A DNA stretch of 64,000 nt from an uncultured Eubacteriales bacterium (GTDB taxonomy: Bacteria; Bacillota; Clostridia; Oscillospirales; Acutalibacteraceae): contig OMYO01000006.1 of assembly GCA_900315285.1 (NCBI GenBank), positions 1-64,000 on the forward strand, given 5' to 3'. Positions 17,557-26,116 of this stretch are shown here, in pieces. A program made the position numbers and the translations under genes. The notes below the pieces were generated by a model. That model made no database searches, had not been told where the DNA came from, and saw only the letters and a program-made list of their open reading frames with translations. The stretch's first letter is position 1. Each line of letters opens with the position of its first letter.

Positions 17557-20205
17557 ATGGCAAAGAAGTATGTTTATCTTTTCAAAGAGGGTAACGCAAA
17601 CATGCGTGAGCTCCTCGGCGGTAAGGGTGCAAACCTCGCAGAAATGACCAACCTTGGTCTTCCTGTACCGAGAGGTTTCACAATTACCACTGAGGCCTGC
17701 ACCAAGTACTATGATGACGGCCGCAAGATCAGCGACGACATTCTCGCTGAAATCTCCGAGTACGTCACCAAGCTCGAGGAGCAGACCGGCAAGAAGTTTG
17801 GCGACACGAAGAATCCTCTTCTCGTATCCGTCCGTTCCGGTGCCCGCGCATCCATGCCCGGCATGATGGACACCATCCTCAACCTCGGTCTCAACGAGGA
17901 AGTCGTTGACGCCATCATTGAGAAGACCGGCAATGAGAGATGGGCTCGTGACTGCTACAGACGTTTCATCCAGATGTACTCCGACGTCGCCATGGGCGTC
18001 AACAAGAGCTACTTCGAGAGACTCATTGATGAAATGAAAGCTAAACGCGGCGTCACTCAGGACGTTGAGCTCACCGCAGACGACCTCAAGGAACTCGCTG
18101 AGCAGTTCAAGGACGTCTACAAGAAGGAAAAGGGCGAGGACTTCCCCACCGACCCGAAGGAGCAGCTCATCGGCGCCATCAAGGCCGTGTTCGCATCCTG
18201 GGACAACCCGCGTGCCAATGTTTACCGCCGCGACAATGATATCCCGTATTCCTGGGGTACCGCAGTCAACGTTCAGGAAATGGTATTCGGTAACTGGTCC
18301 GACAACTCCGGTTCCGGCGTTGCTTTCACCCGTGACCCGTCCACCGGTGAGAACGCATTCTATGCTGAGGTTCTCATGAACGCACAGGGCGAGGACGTCG
18401 TATCCGGTGCCCGCACCCCCATGAAGATCGAGGAAATCAAGAAGACCCTCCCGAACATCTACGAGGAGCTCCTTGAAATTGCCCATAAACTCGAAGATCA
18501 TTACTGCGACATGCAGGACATGGAGTTCACCATCGAGGATGGCAAGCTCTTCATGCTCCAGTGCCGTAACGGTAAGCGTACTGCCCGCGCTGCCATCAAG
18601 ATCGCTGTTGACCTTGTCAACGAGGGCAAGACCACCAAGGAGAAAGCGCTCCTTGCCATCGACCCGAGAAACCTCGACACCCTTCTCCACGGTTCCTTCG
18701 ACCCGAAGGCCCTGAAGGCTGCAGAGGCTGACGGCAAACTCATCGGCCAGGGTCTCCCGGCTGCTCCGGGTGCCGCTTCCGGTAAGATCGTCTTCACCGC
18801 TGAGGAGTCCAAAGAGTGGGCTGCCAAGGGTGAGAAGGTCGTTCTTGTTCGCCGCGAGACCTCCCCGGAGGACATCGAGGGCATGAAGTCCGCACAAGGC
18901 ATCCTGACCGCCCGCGGCGGTATGACCTCCCACGCTGCCGTTGTTGCCCGTGGTATGGGTTCCTGCTGCGTAGCCGGTTGCTCCGAAATCGTCATGGACG
19001 AGGACAACAAGACCTTCCAGCTCGGTGGTCACACCTATCATGAGGGAGACGTCATCTCCTTCGACGGTAACACCGGTAAAATCTACGACGGTGCTCTTCC
19101 CATCAAGGAAGGCTCCATCGAGGATAAAGACTTCGCCACCATCATGGAGTGGGCTGATGAGGCTCGCGCCCTTGAGGTAAGAACGAATGCAGATACCCCG
19201 ACTGACGCCCAGACCGCTGTTCAGCTCGGCGCTGAGGGAATCGGCCTTTGCCGTACCGAGCACATGTTCTTCGCCGGCGACCGTATCGACGCTTTCCGCG
19301 AGATGATTTGCTCCGACACCGTTGAGGAGCGCGTTGAGGCTCTAGACAAGATTGAGCCCATGCAGCAGGGCGACTTCGAGGCTCTGTTCACCGCTCTCGA
19401 GGGCAAGCCGGTCACCATCCGTTTCCTGGATCCGCCTCTCCATGAGTTCGTTCCCACCGAGGAAGAGGACATCAAGAAGCTGGCTGACGCCAAGGGCAAG
19501 ACCGTTGAGCAGATCAAGGCTATCATCGACAGCCTCCACGAGTTCAACCCGATGATGGGTCACCGTGGCTGCCGTCTCACCGTAACCTATCCGGAAATTG
19601 CCGTCATGCAGACTAAGGCAGTTATCCGTGCTGCCATCAACGTCAACAAGGCTCATCCGGACTGGAATGTTGTTCCGGAGATCATGATCCCGCTGGTCGG
19701 CGAGGACAAAGAGCTCAAGTATGTCAAGAAGACTGTCGTTGCCACTGCAGATCAGGAGATTGCAGACGCTGGTGTTGAGCTTACCTACAAGGTCGGCACC
19801 ATGATTGAGATCCCGCGTGCCGCTCTCACTGCAGATGAGATCGCCAAGGACGCTGACTTCTTCTGCTTCGGTACCAACGACCTCACCCAGATGACCTTCG
19901 GCTTCTCCCGTGACGACGCCGGTAAGTTCCTCGGCTCTTACTATGATGCCAAGATCTACGAGTCCGACCCGTTCAGCAGACTGGATCAGACTGGCGTAGG
20001 CAAACTCATGAAGATGGCCCTCGAGCTTGGCAAGCCGGTCAACCCGAACCTCCACTGCGGAATCTGCGGTGAGCACGGCGGTGACCCGACTTCCGTCGAG
20101 TTCTGCCATGAGATCGGCCTTGACTATGTCTCCTGCTCCCCGTACCGTGTTCCGATTGCCCGCCTTGCAGCTGCACAGGCTAACCTGAAGAACCCGAGAA
20201 AGTAA
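17557..20205 (+). CDS. ppdK: Pyruvate, phosphate dikinase
   Basis: The 882-residue enzyme interconverts pyruvate, ATP and Pi with phosphoenolpyruvate, AMP and PPi. Anaerobes use it in PPi-linked glycolysis or gluconeogenesis. It has an N-terminal ATP-grasp domain (GGKGANLAEMTNLGLPVPRG; SVRSGARASMPGMMDTILNL), the phospho-carrier His at H459 in GGMTSHAAVVARGMG, and a C-terminal PEP-binding barrel with LCRTEHMFF and NPNLHCGICGEHGGDP. Codon use is strongly biased, as in a highly expressed gene. It has its own promoter and terminator, so it is monocistronic. Confidence 0.98.
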   Translation: MAKKYVYLFKEGNANMRELLGGKGANLAEMTNLGLPVPRGFTITTEACTKYYDDGRKISDDILAEISEYVTKLEEQTGKKFGDTKNPLLVSVRSGARASMPGMMDTILNLGLNEEVVDAIIEKTGNERWARDCYRRFIQMYSDVAMGVNKSYFERLIDEMKAKRGVTQDVELTADDLKELAEQFKDVYKKEKGEDFPTDPKEQLIGAIKAVFASWDNPRANVYRRDNDIPYSWGTAVNVQEMVFGNWSDNSGSGVAFTRDPSTGENAFYAEVLMNAQGEDVVSGARTPMKIEEIKKTLPNIYEELLEIAHKLEDHYCDMQDMEFTIEDGKLFMLQCRNGKRTARAAIKIAVDLVNEGKTTKEKALLAIDPRNLDTLLHGSFDPKALKAAEADGKLIGQGLPAAPGAASGKIVFTAEESKEWAAKGEKVVLVRRETSPEDIEGMKSAQGILTARGGMTSHAAVVARGMGSCCVAGCSEIVMDEDNKTFQLGGHTYHEGDVISFDGNTGKIYDGALPIKEGSIEDKDFATIMEWADEARALEVRTNADTPTDAQTAVQLGAEGIGLCRTEHMFFAGDRIDAFREMICSDTVEERVEALDKIEPMQQGDFEALFTALEGKPVTIRFLDPPLHEFVPTEEEDIKKLADAKGKTVEQIKAIIDSLHEFNPMMGHRGCRLTVTYPEIAVMQTKAVIRAAINVNKAHPDWNVVPEIMIPLVGEDKELKYVKKTVVATADQEIADAGVELTYKVGTMIEIPRAALTADEIAKDADFFCFGTNDLTQMTFGFSRDDAGKFLGSYYDAKIYESDPFSRLDQTGVGKLMKMALELGKPVNPNLHCGICGEHGGDPTSVEFCHEIGLDYVSCSPYRVPIARLAAAQANLKNPRK

Positions 20206-20228
20206 GAGCAAGGCTCTAATAATAATAT

Positions 20229-20263
20229 CGGCAGTACAGTGAACCGCTGTGCTGCCGTTTTTT
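20229..20263 (+). terminator. Terminator of ppdK
   Basis: CGGCAGTACAG (20229-20239) pairs with CTGTGCTGCCG (20247-20257) and is followed by six T residues. Confidence 0.92.
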
Positions 20264-20563
20264 GTTGCGCCGGTGTCAAAAATCTTGCCTTCCACCGAAA
20301 AAGGCCGAAATTTTTTTAACAAGACATCGGAAAATTTTAAAAATTGTGCATAAACCTCACATTTTCCACGAAATGTTTATATGAATTCTGCGATTTGGCA
20401 TGTCCAGAATCAGAAGAATTGTGTTATAATCTTGTTGGATTTATGGGTAGATGTGTGGAAGTCTATACTTTCGCACAATTTGGTGTACAGTAAATTTAGC
20501 TGTCAGGCCTGTTATCCAAAGGCCTGACGGCCTTTTTGATGCTATGTTATGGGAGGATAAATT
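20264..20563 (+). other. Gene-free stretch with promoter, hairpins and a terminator ahead of the next gene
   Basis: The region between the ppdK terminator and the gene at 20564 holds no coding frame. Bases 20280-20400 are AT-rich with no structure I can name. From 20422 a strong extended -10 box (TGTTATAAT) starts a probable transcript described in the next entry. The ribosome site GGGAGG precedes the next ATG by 9 bp. Confidence 0.6.
20422..20537 (+). ncRNA. Candidate leader attenuator or small RNA
   Basis: An extended -10 box (TG-T-TATAAT, 20422-20430) predicts a start near 20437. The transcript would form a 10-bp hairpin (GTGTGGAAGT, 20453-20462, with ACTTTCGCAC, 20467-20476, loop CTAT). 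It then has a terminator-like hairpin (GTCAGGCC, 20502-20509, with GGCCTGAC, 20521-20528) followed by GGCCTTTTT. The T run ends 26 bp before the next ATG, so the element is either an attenuating leader for the 20564 gene or a roughly 100-nt independent RNA. I recognise no known riboswitch class in it. Confidence 0.5.
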
Positions 20564-20986
20564 ATGGTAACGCAACTGAAGAACGTTCTTGTTGTGGATG
20601 GTACCGGCTGGTTCCCCTACTGGGGCGACATTCTCATTGAGGATGATACCATTAAAGATATCATCAGCGGTGAAAACATCATTATCCGGGAAGAAAAGAA
20701 TTTTGACCGTACTGTCAACTTCAAGAGAGGCGAGAAACCCGGCGCATATGCTTTTGTCGCCGTAGGAGATGGCCCGTTCACCAAAGCTGACTACGAGAAA
20801 CTAGTGGACGACATCATGAAGGATATGGGCACCGGTATGAAGCTTGAAAAAGCTTATCGCAAGCAGACTGGTTATGGCCTTGGACAGCGCGAGTATATGG
20901 TAGCCGGAATGAAGGCCAACCTTATTGTACTGGACAAGGAGACTAAAAAGATCGCCATGTCCTTTGCCGACGGAAAAGAACTTTAA
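20564..20986 (+). CDS. Amidohydrolase-like composite (beta-sandwich) domain protein without a catalytic barrel
   Basis: The 140-residue protein begins LKNVLVVDGTGWFPYWGDIL, like the start of D-aminoacylase and dihydroorotase-type amidohydrolases, and ends with MVAGMKANLIVLDKETKK, like their final strand (GxxADLVVFD). The roughly 300-residue TIM barrel that should lie between, with its HxH metal site, is replaced by about 60 residues with no metal motif. Catalysis is therefore unlikely. The ribosome site region is almost the same as that of the next gene (TTATGGGAGGA...TTATGG), and the two are 61 bp apart, so they are probably co-expressed. Function is unknown. Confidence 0.7.
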   Translation: MVTQLKNVLVVDGTGWFPYWGDILIEDDTIKDIISGENIIIREEKNFDRTVNFKRGEKPGAYAFVAVGDGPFTKADYEKLVDDIMKDMGTGMKLEKAYRKQTGYGLGQREYMVAGMKANLIVLDKETKKIAMSFADGKEL

Positions 20987-21047
20987 TTTTCAAAATTGAC
21001 CGTCTATTGATTGCCATTGTTTTCATATGTTATGGGAGGAAAATATT

Positions 21048-23885
21048 ATGGCGGAAGAGAAAAAAAAGAAAAAGTATAGTTATACGAATTCGGAGGCTGT
21101 CTCCGGCCGTCTCAATGACTACGGCACTGACAACCCCCAGAAAGATATCCTGAAAATGGCCAAAATGGTCACCGACCAGATGCTGGTCCCCATCGACGGC
21201 CATCAGCCCGACTACTTCGGCATTGCATCGGTAACGACACCGGAAATGGCGCGCATCGCCACAAAGATGAAACTCCGTAAGCCGAAGACTCTTGATGAAA
21301 TTGCCAAGCGCACCGGAGCCACCACTCCTGACGAGAAGCTTCACCTGGAAGATGTCCTCGAGGAAATGTGCTACATCGGTATTTGCGAGTTCAACCGTGA
21401 GAACCCTGACGGAAAGAAACGCTACGAAATCAAGACCTTCGTTCCCGGCATGGCTGAAATGCTCAATGAGCATGCCGAGTGGTATGAGGACCATCCGGAA
21501 ATTGCCGAGTGGTTTGACCTCTCCACTTACCTTCCCTTCAAGGGCTTCGGTCCCATGGGCCTGACCCAGATGATTCCGGACGGCGGTGCCGGTACCGGAA
21601 TGCACGTCATCCCTGTTGAGAAGGCCATTGAGCATGAGAACCGCTCCGTAGACAGAGACCATCTCTCCTACTGGATCGACAAGTATGATAAATTCTCCGT
21701 AGGTCCTTGCACCTGCCGTCAGGAGCGCCATGAGCGCGGCGAGGGTTATACGGATGACCCGAACCACTGGTGCATCGGTGTCGGTGACTTCGCTGACTAC
21801 TGCGTACAGACCAAGAAGCCCGGCCACTACATTGACAAAGAGGAAGTTTACCGCATCCTTGACGAGGCAGAGAAGCTTGGTTATGTCCATCAGGTAACCA
21901 ACATCGACGGTGAGAACAAAATCTTCGCCATCTGCAACTGCCAGCCCAGAGTATGTAATGGTATCCGTACCTCCCAGCTGTTCAACACACCGAGCATGTC
22001 CGCATCTGCTTATCGTGCCCATGTTGACCCGAACAACTGCGTTGCCTGCGGCCGCTGCGTAGAGTATTGCCCGGTCGGCGCTGTCCGTCTTGGCCAAAAG
22101 CTCAAACTCAAAGATGGCTCTGAGCAGAAATATAACTTCATGGACGACCCGGCAGAGCACATCTGGCTCAAGTCCAGATGGGATCCGGACTATCGTGACC
22201 ATGAGCGTGAGGAGACCTGGGAGTCCGGTACCGCACCTTGTAAGTCTGCTTGCCCGGCTCACATTGCCATCCAGGGCTATCTGCAGATGGCCAAAGAAGG
22301 CCGTTATGACGAGGCCCTTGCCCTCATCAAGAGAGAGAACCCGTTCCCGGCTGTCTGCGGCCGTGTCTGCAACCGCAAGTGCGAGGAAGCCTGCACCCGT
22401 GGAACCATCGACGAGGCCGTCTCCATCGACGAAGTCAAGAAGTTTATTGCACAGCGTGATCTCTTTGAGGAGACCCGTTATGTACCGAACGTAGAAATCC
22501 AGTCCAACCAGCTGGAGCAGTGGGACGAGAAAGTTGCCATCATTGGTGCCGGCCCTGCTGGTCTTGCCTGCGCCAACTATCTTGCCATCCTCGGCTACAA
22601 GCCCACCGTTTTCGAGAAAAACGAGGAGCCCGGCGGAATGATGGTCTATGGCATTCCTTCCTACAAACTTCAGAAGGATGTCGTTGCAGCTGAAATCGAC
22701 GTTATCCGTCAGCTCGGTGTTGAGATCAAGACCGGCGTTGAGGTCGGTAAGGACGTCACCATCCAGGAGCTCCGTGACCAGGGCTACAAGGCATTCTACC
22801 TTGCTATTGGTCTTCAGGGTTCCCGCAAGGCTGGTGTAGACGGCGAGGATGCCGAGGGCATCATCTCCGCCATCGACCATCTTGCAAAAGTTCATGGCGA
22901 GAAGGACTATACGGTTCCGAAGAAAGTCGTCGTTATCGGCGGCGGTAACGTAGCCGTTGACTCCGCCCGTACAGCAGCCCGTCTTGGCGGTGAGGAAGTC
23001 TCCATGTACTGCCTCGAGTCCGCTGAGGAAATGCCTGCATCCGACGAAGAGGTCGAGGAGACCCTCGCTGAAAACATCAGCATCAACAACGGCTGGGGCC
23101 CGAAGGAGTTCCTGAAGGACGAAGACGGCAACGTCAAAGCTGTTGTCTTCAAGAAGTGCACCGCTGTCCGTGACGAGAACGGCCGCTTCAACCCGCAGTA
23201 TGATGAGGATGACACCGTTACCGTTGAGTGTGACTATGTCATTGAGTCCATCGGTCAGTGCATTGACTGGGGCGGCCTCATCGACGGCCAGAACATTGAA
23301 TTTGTTCACGGCAACTATCCGAAGGCTGACAAGTTCACCTATCAGACTGCTACCGAGGACATCTTTGTCGGCGGTGACCTGTATCATGGCCCGTCCTTCG
23401 TTATCAACGCCATTGGCGAGGGTCACGAGGCTGCCGAGTCCATCCACCGCTTCGTCCGTCCGAACTGCGACTCCCTTACTCTGGGCCGTGTTCACAGACA
23501 TTTCTTCGAGTTCGACAAGAACAACATCTCCGTTGAGTCCTATGACAACTCCAAGAGACAGAAACCGGCTCTCGTATCCAACGTTGACACCGCTAAGACC
23601 TTTGAGGAGTACAAGCAGTGCCTTACGGAGGATCAGGTCAAGATCGAGACCGCTCGCTGCCTGAGCTGCGGTGCTTCCGTCGTCGACGAGACCCGCTGCA
23701 TCGGCTGCGGCCAGTGCACCACGAAGTGCGAATTTGACGCCATCCATCTCTTCCGTACCCATCCGCACGGCGCAGATATGTACCGCGCAGAGGATCGTAT
23801 GGTTCAGATTGCCAAGTACATGCCGAAGAGAATTGGCAAGATCATTGCCCGTCCCTTCAAAGAGGCATTCAAGGGCAACAAATAA
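21048..23885 (+). CDS. Large FAD/NAD(P)- and Fe-S-dependent oxidoreductase (GltD/NfnL-like core)
   Basis: This 945-residue soluble enzyme starts at ATG 21048 (site GGGAGGAAAATATT; the frame runs on upstream without a site). In order it has a helical N-terminal part with a winged-helix-like stretch (about 40-125), a Cys-rich region (GPCTCRQERHE, CIGVGDFADYC, CNCQPRVC), and a 4Fe-4S motif CVACGRCVEYCPVGA near 332. The GltD-type Fe-S domain follows (CKSACPAHIAIQGYL, CGRVCNRKCEEAC), then FAD-binding VAIIGAGPAGLACA at about 496 and NAD(P)-binding VVVIGGGNVAVDSA near 627. A ferredoxin motif near 880 (CIGCGQCTTKCEFDA) closes it. Electron transfer between pyridine nucleotide and another partner is likely; the substrate is not known. 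Confidence 0.88.
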   Translation: MAEEKKKKKYSYTNSEAVSGRLNDYGTDNPQKDILKMAKMVTDQMLVPIDGHQPDYFGIASVTTPEMARIATKMKLRKPKTLDEIAKRTGATTPDEKLHLEDVLEEMCYIGICEFNRENPDGKKRYEIKTFVPGMAEMLNEHAEWYEDHPEIAEWFDLSTYLPFKGFGPMGLTQMIPDGGAGTGMHVIPVEKAIEHENRSVDRDHLSYWIDKYDKFSVGPCTCRQERHERGEGYTDDPNHWCIGVGDFADYCVQTKKPGHYIDKEEVYRILDEAEKLGYVHQVTNIDGENKIFAICNCQPRVCNGIRTSQLFNTPSMSASAYRAHVDPNNCVACGRCVEYCPVGAVRLGQKLKLKDGSEQKYNFMDDPAEHIWLKSRWDPDYRDHEREETWESGTAPCKSACPAHIAIQGYLQMAKEGRYDEALALIKRENPFPAVCGRVCNRKCEEACTRGTIDEAVSIDEVKKFIAQRDLFEETRYVPNVEIQSNQLEQWDEKVAIIGAGPAGLACANYLAILGYKPTVFEKNEEPGGMMVYGIPSYKLQKDVVAAEIDVIRQLGVEIKTGVEVGKDVTIQELRDQGYKAFYLAIGLQGSRKAGVDGEDAEGIISAIDHLAKVHGEKDYTVPKKVVVIGGGNVAVDSARTAARLGGEEVSMYCLESAEEMPASDEEVEETLAENISINNGWGPKEFLKDEDGNVKAVVFKKCTAVRDENGRFNPQYDEDDTVTVECDYVIESIGQCIDWGGLIDGQNIEFVHGNYPKADKFTYQTATEDIFVGGDLYHGPSFVINAIGEGHEAAESIHRFVRPNCDSLTLGRVHRHFFEFDKNNISVESYDNSKRQKPALVSNVDTAKTFEEYKQCLTEDQVKIETARCLSCGASVVDETRCIGCGQCTTKCEFDAIHLFRTHPHGADMYRAEDRMVQIAKYMPKRIGKIIARPFKEAFKGNK

Positions 23886-23901
23886 GTCTTAGATTGCCGA
23901 A

Positions 23902-23934
23902 TTCCCCCGCCGGCTCTCGGTGGGGGAATTTTTT
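23902..23934 (+). terminator. Terminator of the oxidoreductase gene
   Basis: TTCCCCC and GGGGGAA flank a GC-rich loop (23902-23928) and run into a stretch of T residues. Confidence 0.85.
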
Positions 23935-23967
23935 CCGGAGGGAAATGTCAGGTTAGACCAATATCGT

Positions 23968-23996
23968 TTGTCAACTTGAGTAGGTTACATTAATAT
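23968..23996 (+). promoter_or_regulatory. Promoter of hypA
   Basis: TTGTCA (23968-23973) and TAATAT (23991-23996) are spaced by 17 bp, 46 bp before the hypA ATG. Confidence 0.6.
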
Positions 23997-24042
23997 GGTA
24001 CTATTCAAATAACGACAATGCACAGAACAGGGGAGACCTACA

Positions 24043-24387
24043 ATGCACGAACTGGGAATCGTATTCTATATTATCCGCGACGTGGAAGATGTCGTCGAAA
24101 AAAATGAGGTTACAGAGGTAAAGTCTGTGACGCTGCAGCTTGGCGAGGTCTCCGGCGTTATACCCAGCTACCTGCTGGATGTCTGGAAATGGGCTGTTCA
24201 GAAGCATGAATGCATGAAAGACGCAGAGCTCAAAATTGAGACCATTCCCGCCGTCACCTACTGCAAGAACTGCGGTGGAAAATATGAGACGGTGAAATAT
24301 GCGAAGGTATGTCCCTATTGCGACTCCGAGGACACCTATCTTCTGACGGGTGACCAGATCAATGTCAAAGAGATAGAGGCATATTAA
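24043..24387 (+). CDS. hypA: HypA-family nickel metallochaperone / hydrogenase maturation factor
   Basis: The 114-residue protein has the N-terminal MHELG nickel-binding motif of HypA and a zinc site made from CKNCGG and CPYC. HypA delivers nickel to [NiFe] hydrogenase or urease precursors. It is monocistronic here, with its own promoter and terminator, and no hydrogenase or other hyp gene is in the window. The probable metal importer at 30.4 kb may be related in function. The identification rests on the motifs and length, which fit the family well. Confidence 0.9.
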   Translation: MHELGIVFYIIRDVEDVVEKNEVTEVKSVTLQLGEVSGVIPSYLLDVWKWAVQKHECMKDAELKIETIPAVTYCKNCGGKYETVKYAKVCPYCDSEDTYLLTGDQINVKEIEAY

Positions 24388-24403
24388 ACAGAGAGAAAAG
24401 CTA

Positions 24404-24435
24404 AGACCCGGAACCATAACGGTCCCGGGTCTTTC
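24404..24435. terminator. Bidirectional terminator between hypA and cysK
   Basis: AGACCCGG and CCGGGTCT (24404-24432) form a stem extended by ACC/GGT, followed by a T-rich run on the plus strand and preceded by an A-rich run that gives T residues on the minus strand. It serves the convergent genes hypA and cysK. Confidence 0.8.
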
Positions 24436-24472
24436 TATTAATTATTCTTGGAGGAGGATTAAGCTGTAGAAA

Positions 24473-25405
24473 TTATTCAGAGAACAGAGCGGTGGAGAGG
24501 TAACGGTCTCCGGTATCCGGCAGAAGGACGACAATGTTTTTGCCCTTGTTCTCCGGACGCTTTGCGAGTTCAGCGCCAGCCCAGAGAGCGGCACCAGAGG
24601 AGATACCGATAAGGATTCCCTCGTCCTTGACGAACTCACGGCCCGTCTCAAAGGCGGCCTCGTTCTCGACCGGAATGATCTCATCATAGATGTCGGTATT
24701 CAGGGTGTCCGGTACGAAACCAGCGCCAATACCCTGGATCTTATGGGCACCGGAAATTCCTTTGGAGAGAACCGGGGATGTTGCCGGCTCTACGGCGACA
24801 ATCTTGACATCCGGATTCTTGCTCTTGAGATACTCACCGACACCAGTCAGGGTTCCGCCAGTGCCAACACCGGCAACGAAGAAGTCGACCTTTCCATCGG
24901 TGTCTTCCCAGATCTCAGGGCCAGTTGTCTCACGGTGAGCCTTGGGGTTGTTGGGGTTGGTGAACTGTCCCGGAATGAAGGAATTCGGAATCTGCTCTGC
25001 GAGCTCATTTGCCTTGGCAATGGCACCTTTCATTCCCTTGGCGCCCTCGGTGAGAACGAGTTCAGCACCATAGGCTGCCATGAGTTTGCGGCGCTCAATG
25101 GACATGGTCTCGGGCATGGTGATGATGATCTTATAGCCTTTGGCGGCAGCGACAGCGGAGAGACCGATGCCGGTGTTGCCGGAGGTGGGCTCAATGATGG
25201 TGGCACCGGGTTTGAGCTCACCGCTGGCCTCAGCGTCCTCTATCATTTCTTTGGCGATTCGGTCCTTGACAGAACCAGCCGGATTGAAGTACTCGAGCTT
25301 GACGAGAATATTGCCGTCGAGCTTATTGTTCTCTTTGAAGCTGTGGGCGTTCAAAAGAGGGGTCTTGCCGACGAGGTCGAGTACGGAATCATATACTTTT
25401 GCCAT
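24473..25405 (-). CDS. cysK: Cysteine synthase A (O-acetylserine sulfhydrylase)
   Basis: The 310-residue PLP enzyme makes cysteine from O-acetylserine and sulfide. The PLP lysine is K47 in [14 protein letters not shown]. The substrate loop PTSGNTGIG and the phosphate-binding loop [10 protein letters not shown] are intact, and length is typical. It is transcribed from a consensus promoter overlapped by a dyad that also occurs near the promoter of the neighbouring Rrf2 regulator, so sulfur- or Fe-S-dependent control is likely. Sulfide would come from the sulfate-reduction operon at 57-64 kb. Confidence 0.97.
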   Translation of the reverse strand: MAKVYDSVLDLVGKTPLLNAHSFKENNKLDGNILVKLEYFNPAGSVKDRIAKEMIEDAEASGELKPGATIIEPTSGNTGIGLSAVAAAKGYKIIITMPETMSIERRKLMAAYGAELVLTEGAKGMKGAIAKANELAEQIPNSFIPGQFTNPNNPKAHRETTGPEIWEDTDGKVDFFVAGVGTGGTLTGVGEYLKSKNPDVKIVAVEPATSPVLSKGISGAHKIQGIGAGFVPDTLNTDIYDEIIPVENEAAFETGREFVKDEGILIGISSGAALWAGAELAKRPENKGKNIVVLLPDTGDRYLSTALFSE

Positions 25406-25450
25406 GATAAAACACTCCTTGTTATTTGAAATGGAACGAAATACATTTTT

Positions 25451-25496
25451 CCTACTTGTTTAATAGGATAATAGGCTTTATTTCCTAGGATGTCAA
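25451..25496 (-). promoter_or_regulatory. cysK promoter with overlapping candidate Rrf2 operator
   Basis: On the minus strand, TTGACA (25491-25496) and TATTAT (25468-25473) are 17 bp apart. The dyad CCTATTAAACAAGTAGG (25451-25467) directly follows the -10 box and covers the start point, a classic repressor position. Confidence 0.75.
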
Positions 25497-25526
25497 TAGG
25501 GAAAGCGGAAATTTATTCAGAATAAA

Positions 25527-25961
25527 TTAAATAACGTAGAAATTGCCGGTCAATTCCTGATTGTGGTCCACGAGATCCTGGAGCGTAATGCCGTCAACAT
25601 AATCTTTAATGACTTTGTCGTAGCCTTTCCAGAAGTCCAGAGTGGAACAGGTGGCGGAGCGCTCACAGCCGAGCGGCTCTTCACGGAGACACGCAATAGG
25701 GGCAAGAGTACCCTCCGCTGCGCGAAGAATGTCCCCCGCTGTAATATCCTTAGGGTCTTTGGCAAGGCGGTATCCGCCATTATTGCCGCGGAGACTGTGG
25801 AGAAAACCGGCGCGGTTCAGCAGGGCAATGACCTGCTCGAGATATTTGACGGAGATTCCCTCGCGCTTGGAGATTTCTTTCAATGTGATATACTCGCCGC
25901 GGGAGTAGGTTGCCAGGTCGATCATTACGCGGAGTGCGTAGCGTCCTTTTGTGGAGATCAA
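25527..25961 (-). CDS. Rrf2-family transcriptional regulator (IscR/CymR-like)
   Basis: The 144-residue protein has a winged helix (MISTKGRYALRVMIDLA, KEISKREGISVKYLEQVI, LRGNNGGYRLA) and three cysteines, C91, C99 and C105, in ACLREEPLGCERSATC. These lie almost where the [2Fe-2S] ligands of IscR are. It could therefore sense Fe-S status, or act as a cysteine-pathway repressor in the manner of CymR. It is upstream of cysK on the same strand, but each gene has its own promoter. A related dyad in both promoters suggests that it controls itself and cysK. Confidence 0.9.
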   Translation of the reverse strand: MISTKGRYALRVMIDLATYSRGEYITLKEISKREGISVKYLEQVIALLNRAGFLHSLRGNNGGYRLAKDPKDITAGDILRAAEGTLAPIACLREEPLGCERSATCSTLDFWKGYDKVIKDYVDGITLQDLVDHNQELTGNFYVI

Positions 25962-26004
25962 TGGGACTGCTCCTTTCTGTATGGAATAAAATTACTTTAA
26001 GATA

Positions 26005-26058
26005 ATTCTATATAGGAAAAGTAGGGAAGTCAATGACTTTTTCTAGTATTTCAGTAGG
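26005..26058 (-). promoter_or_regulatory. Rrf2-gene promoter with upstream dyad
   Basis: On the minus strand, TTGACT (26028-26033) and TAGAAT (26005-26010) are 17 bp apart. Eight bp upstream of the -35 box lies CCTACTGAAATACTAGA (26042-26058), which matches the cysK dyad at 11 of 17 positions, including the outer half-site CCTANT. It sits between this promoter and the divergent ileS promoter. Confidence 0.65.
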
Positions 26059-26081
26059 AAAATGTGACAGAAAAGAATTAT

Positions 26082-26110
26082 TTGACGAAAGTTTCCTCTT
26101 GTGATACTAT
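26082..26110 (+). promoter_or_regulatory. ileS promoter
   Basis: TTGACG (26082-26087) and TACTAT (26105-26110) are spaced by 17 bp, directly upstream of the T-box leader. Confidence 0.75.
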
Positions 26111-26116
26111 CAACGG

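Noticed and set aside
16984-19263. 759-codon minus-strand open frame opposite malQ/ppdK
   Set aside because: Lies antisense to ppdK and has no start site or domain; it arises because highly biased codons of the real gene avoid reverse-strand stops.
21030-23768. 912-codon minus-strand open frame opposite the large oxidoreductase
   Set aside because: Antisense shadow of a gene with clear Fe-S and FAD motifs; composition is rich in Val/Asp/Leu without any recognisable domain.
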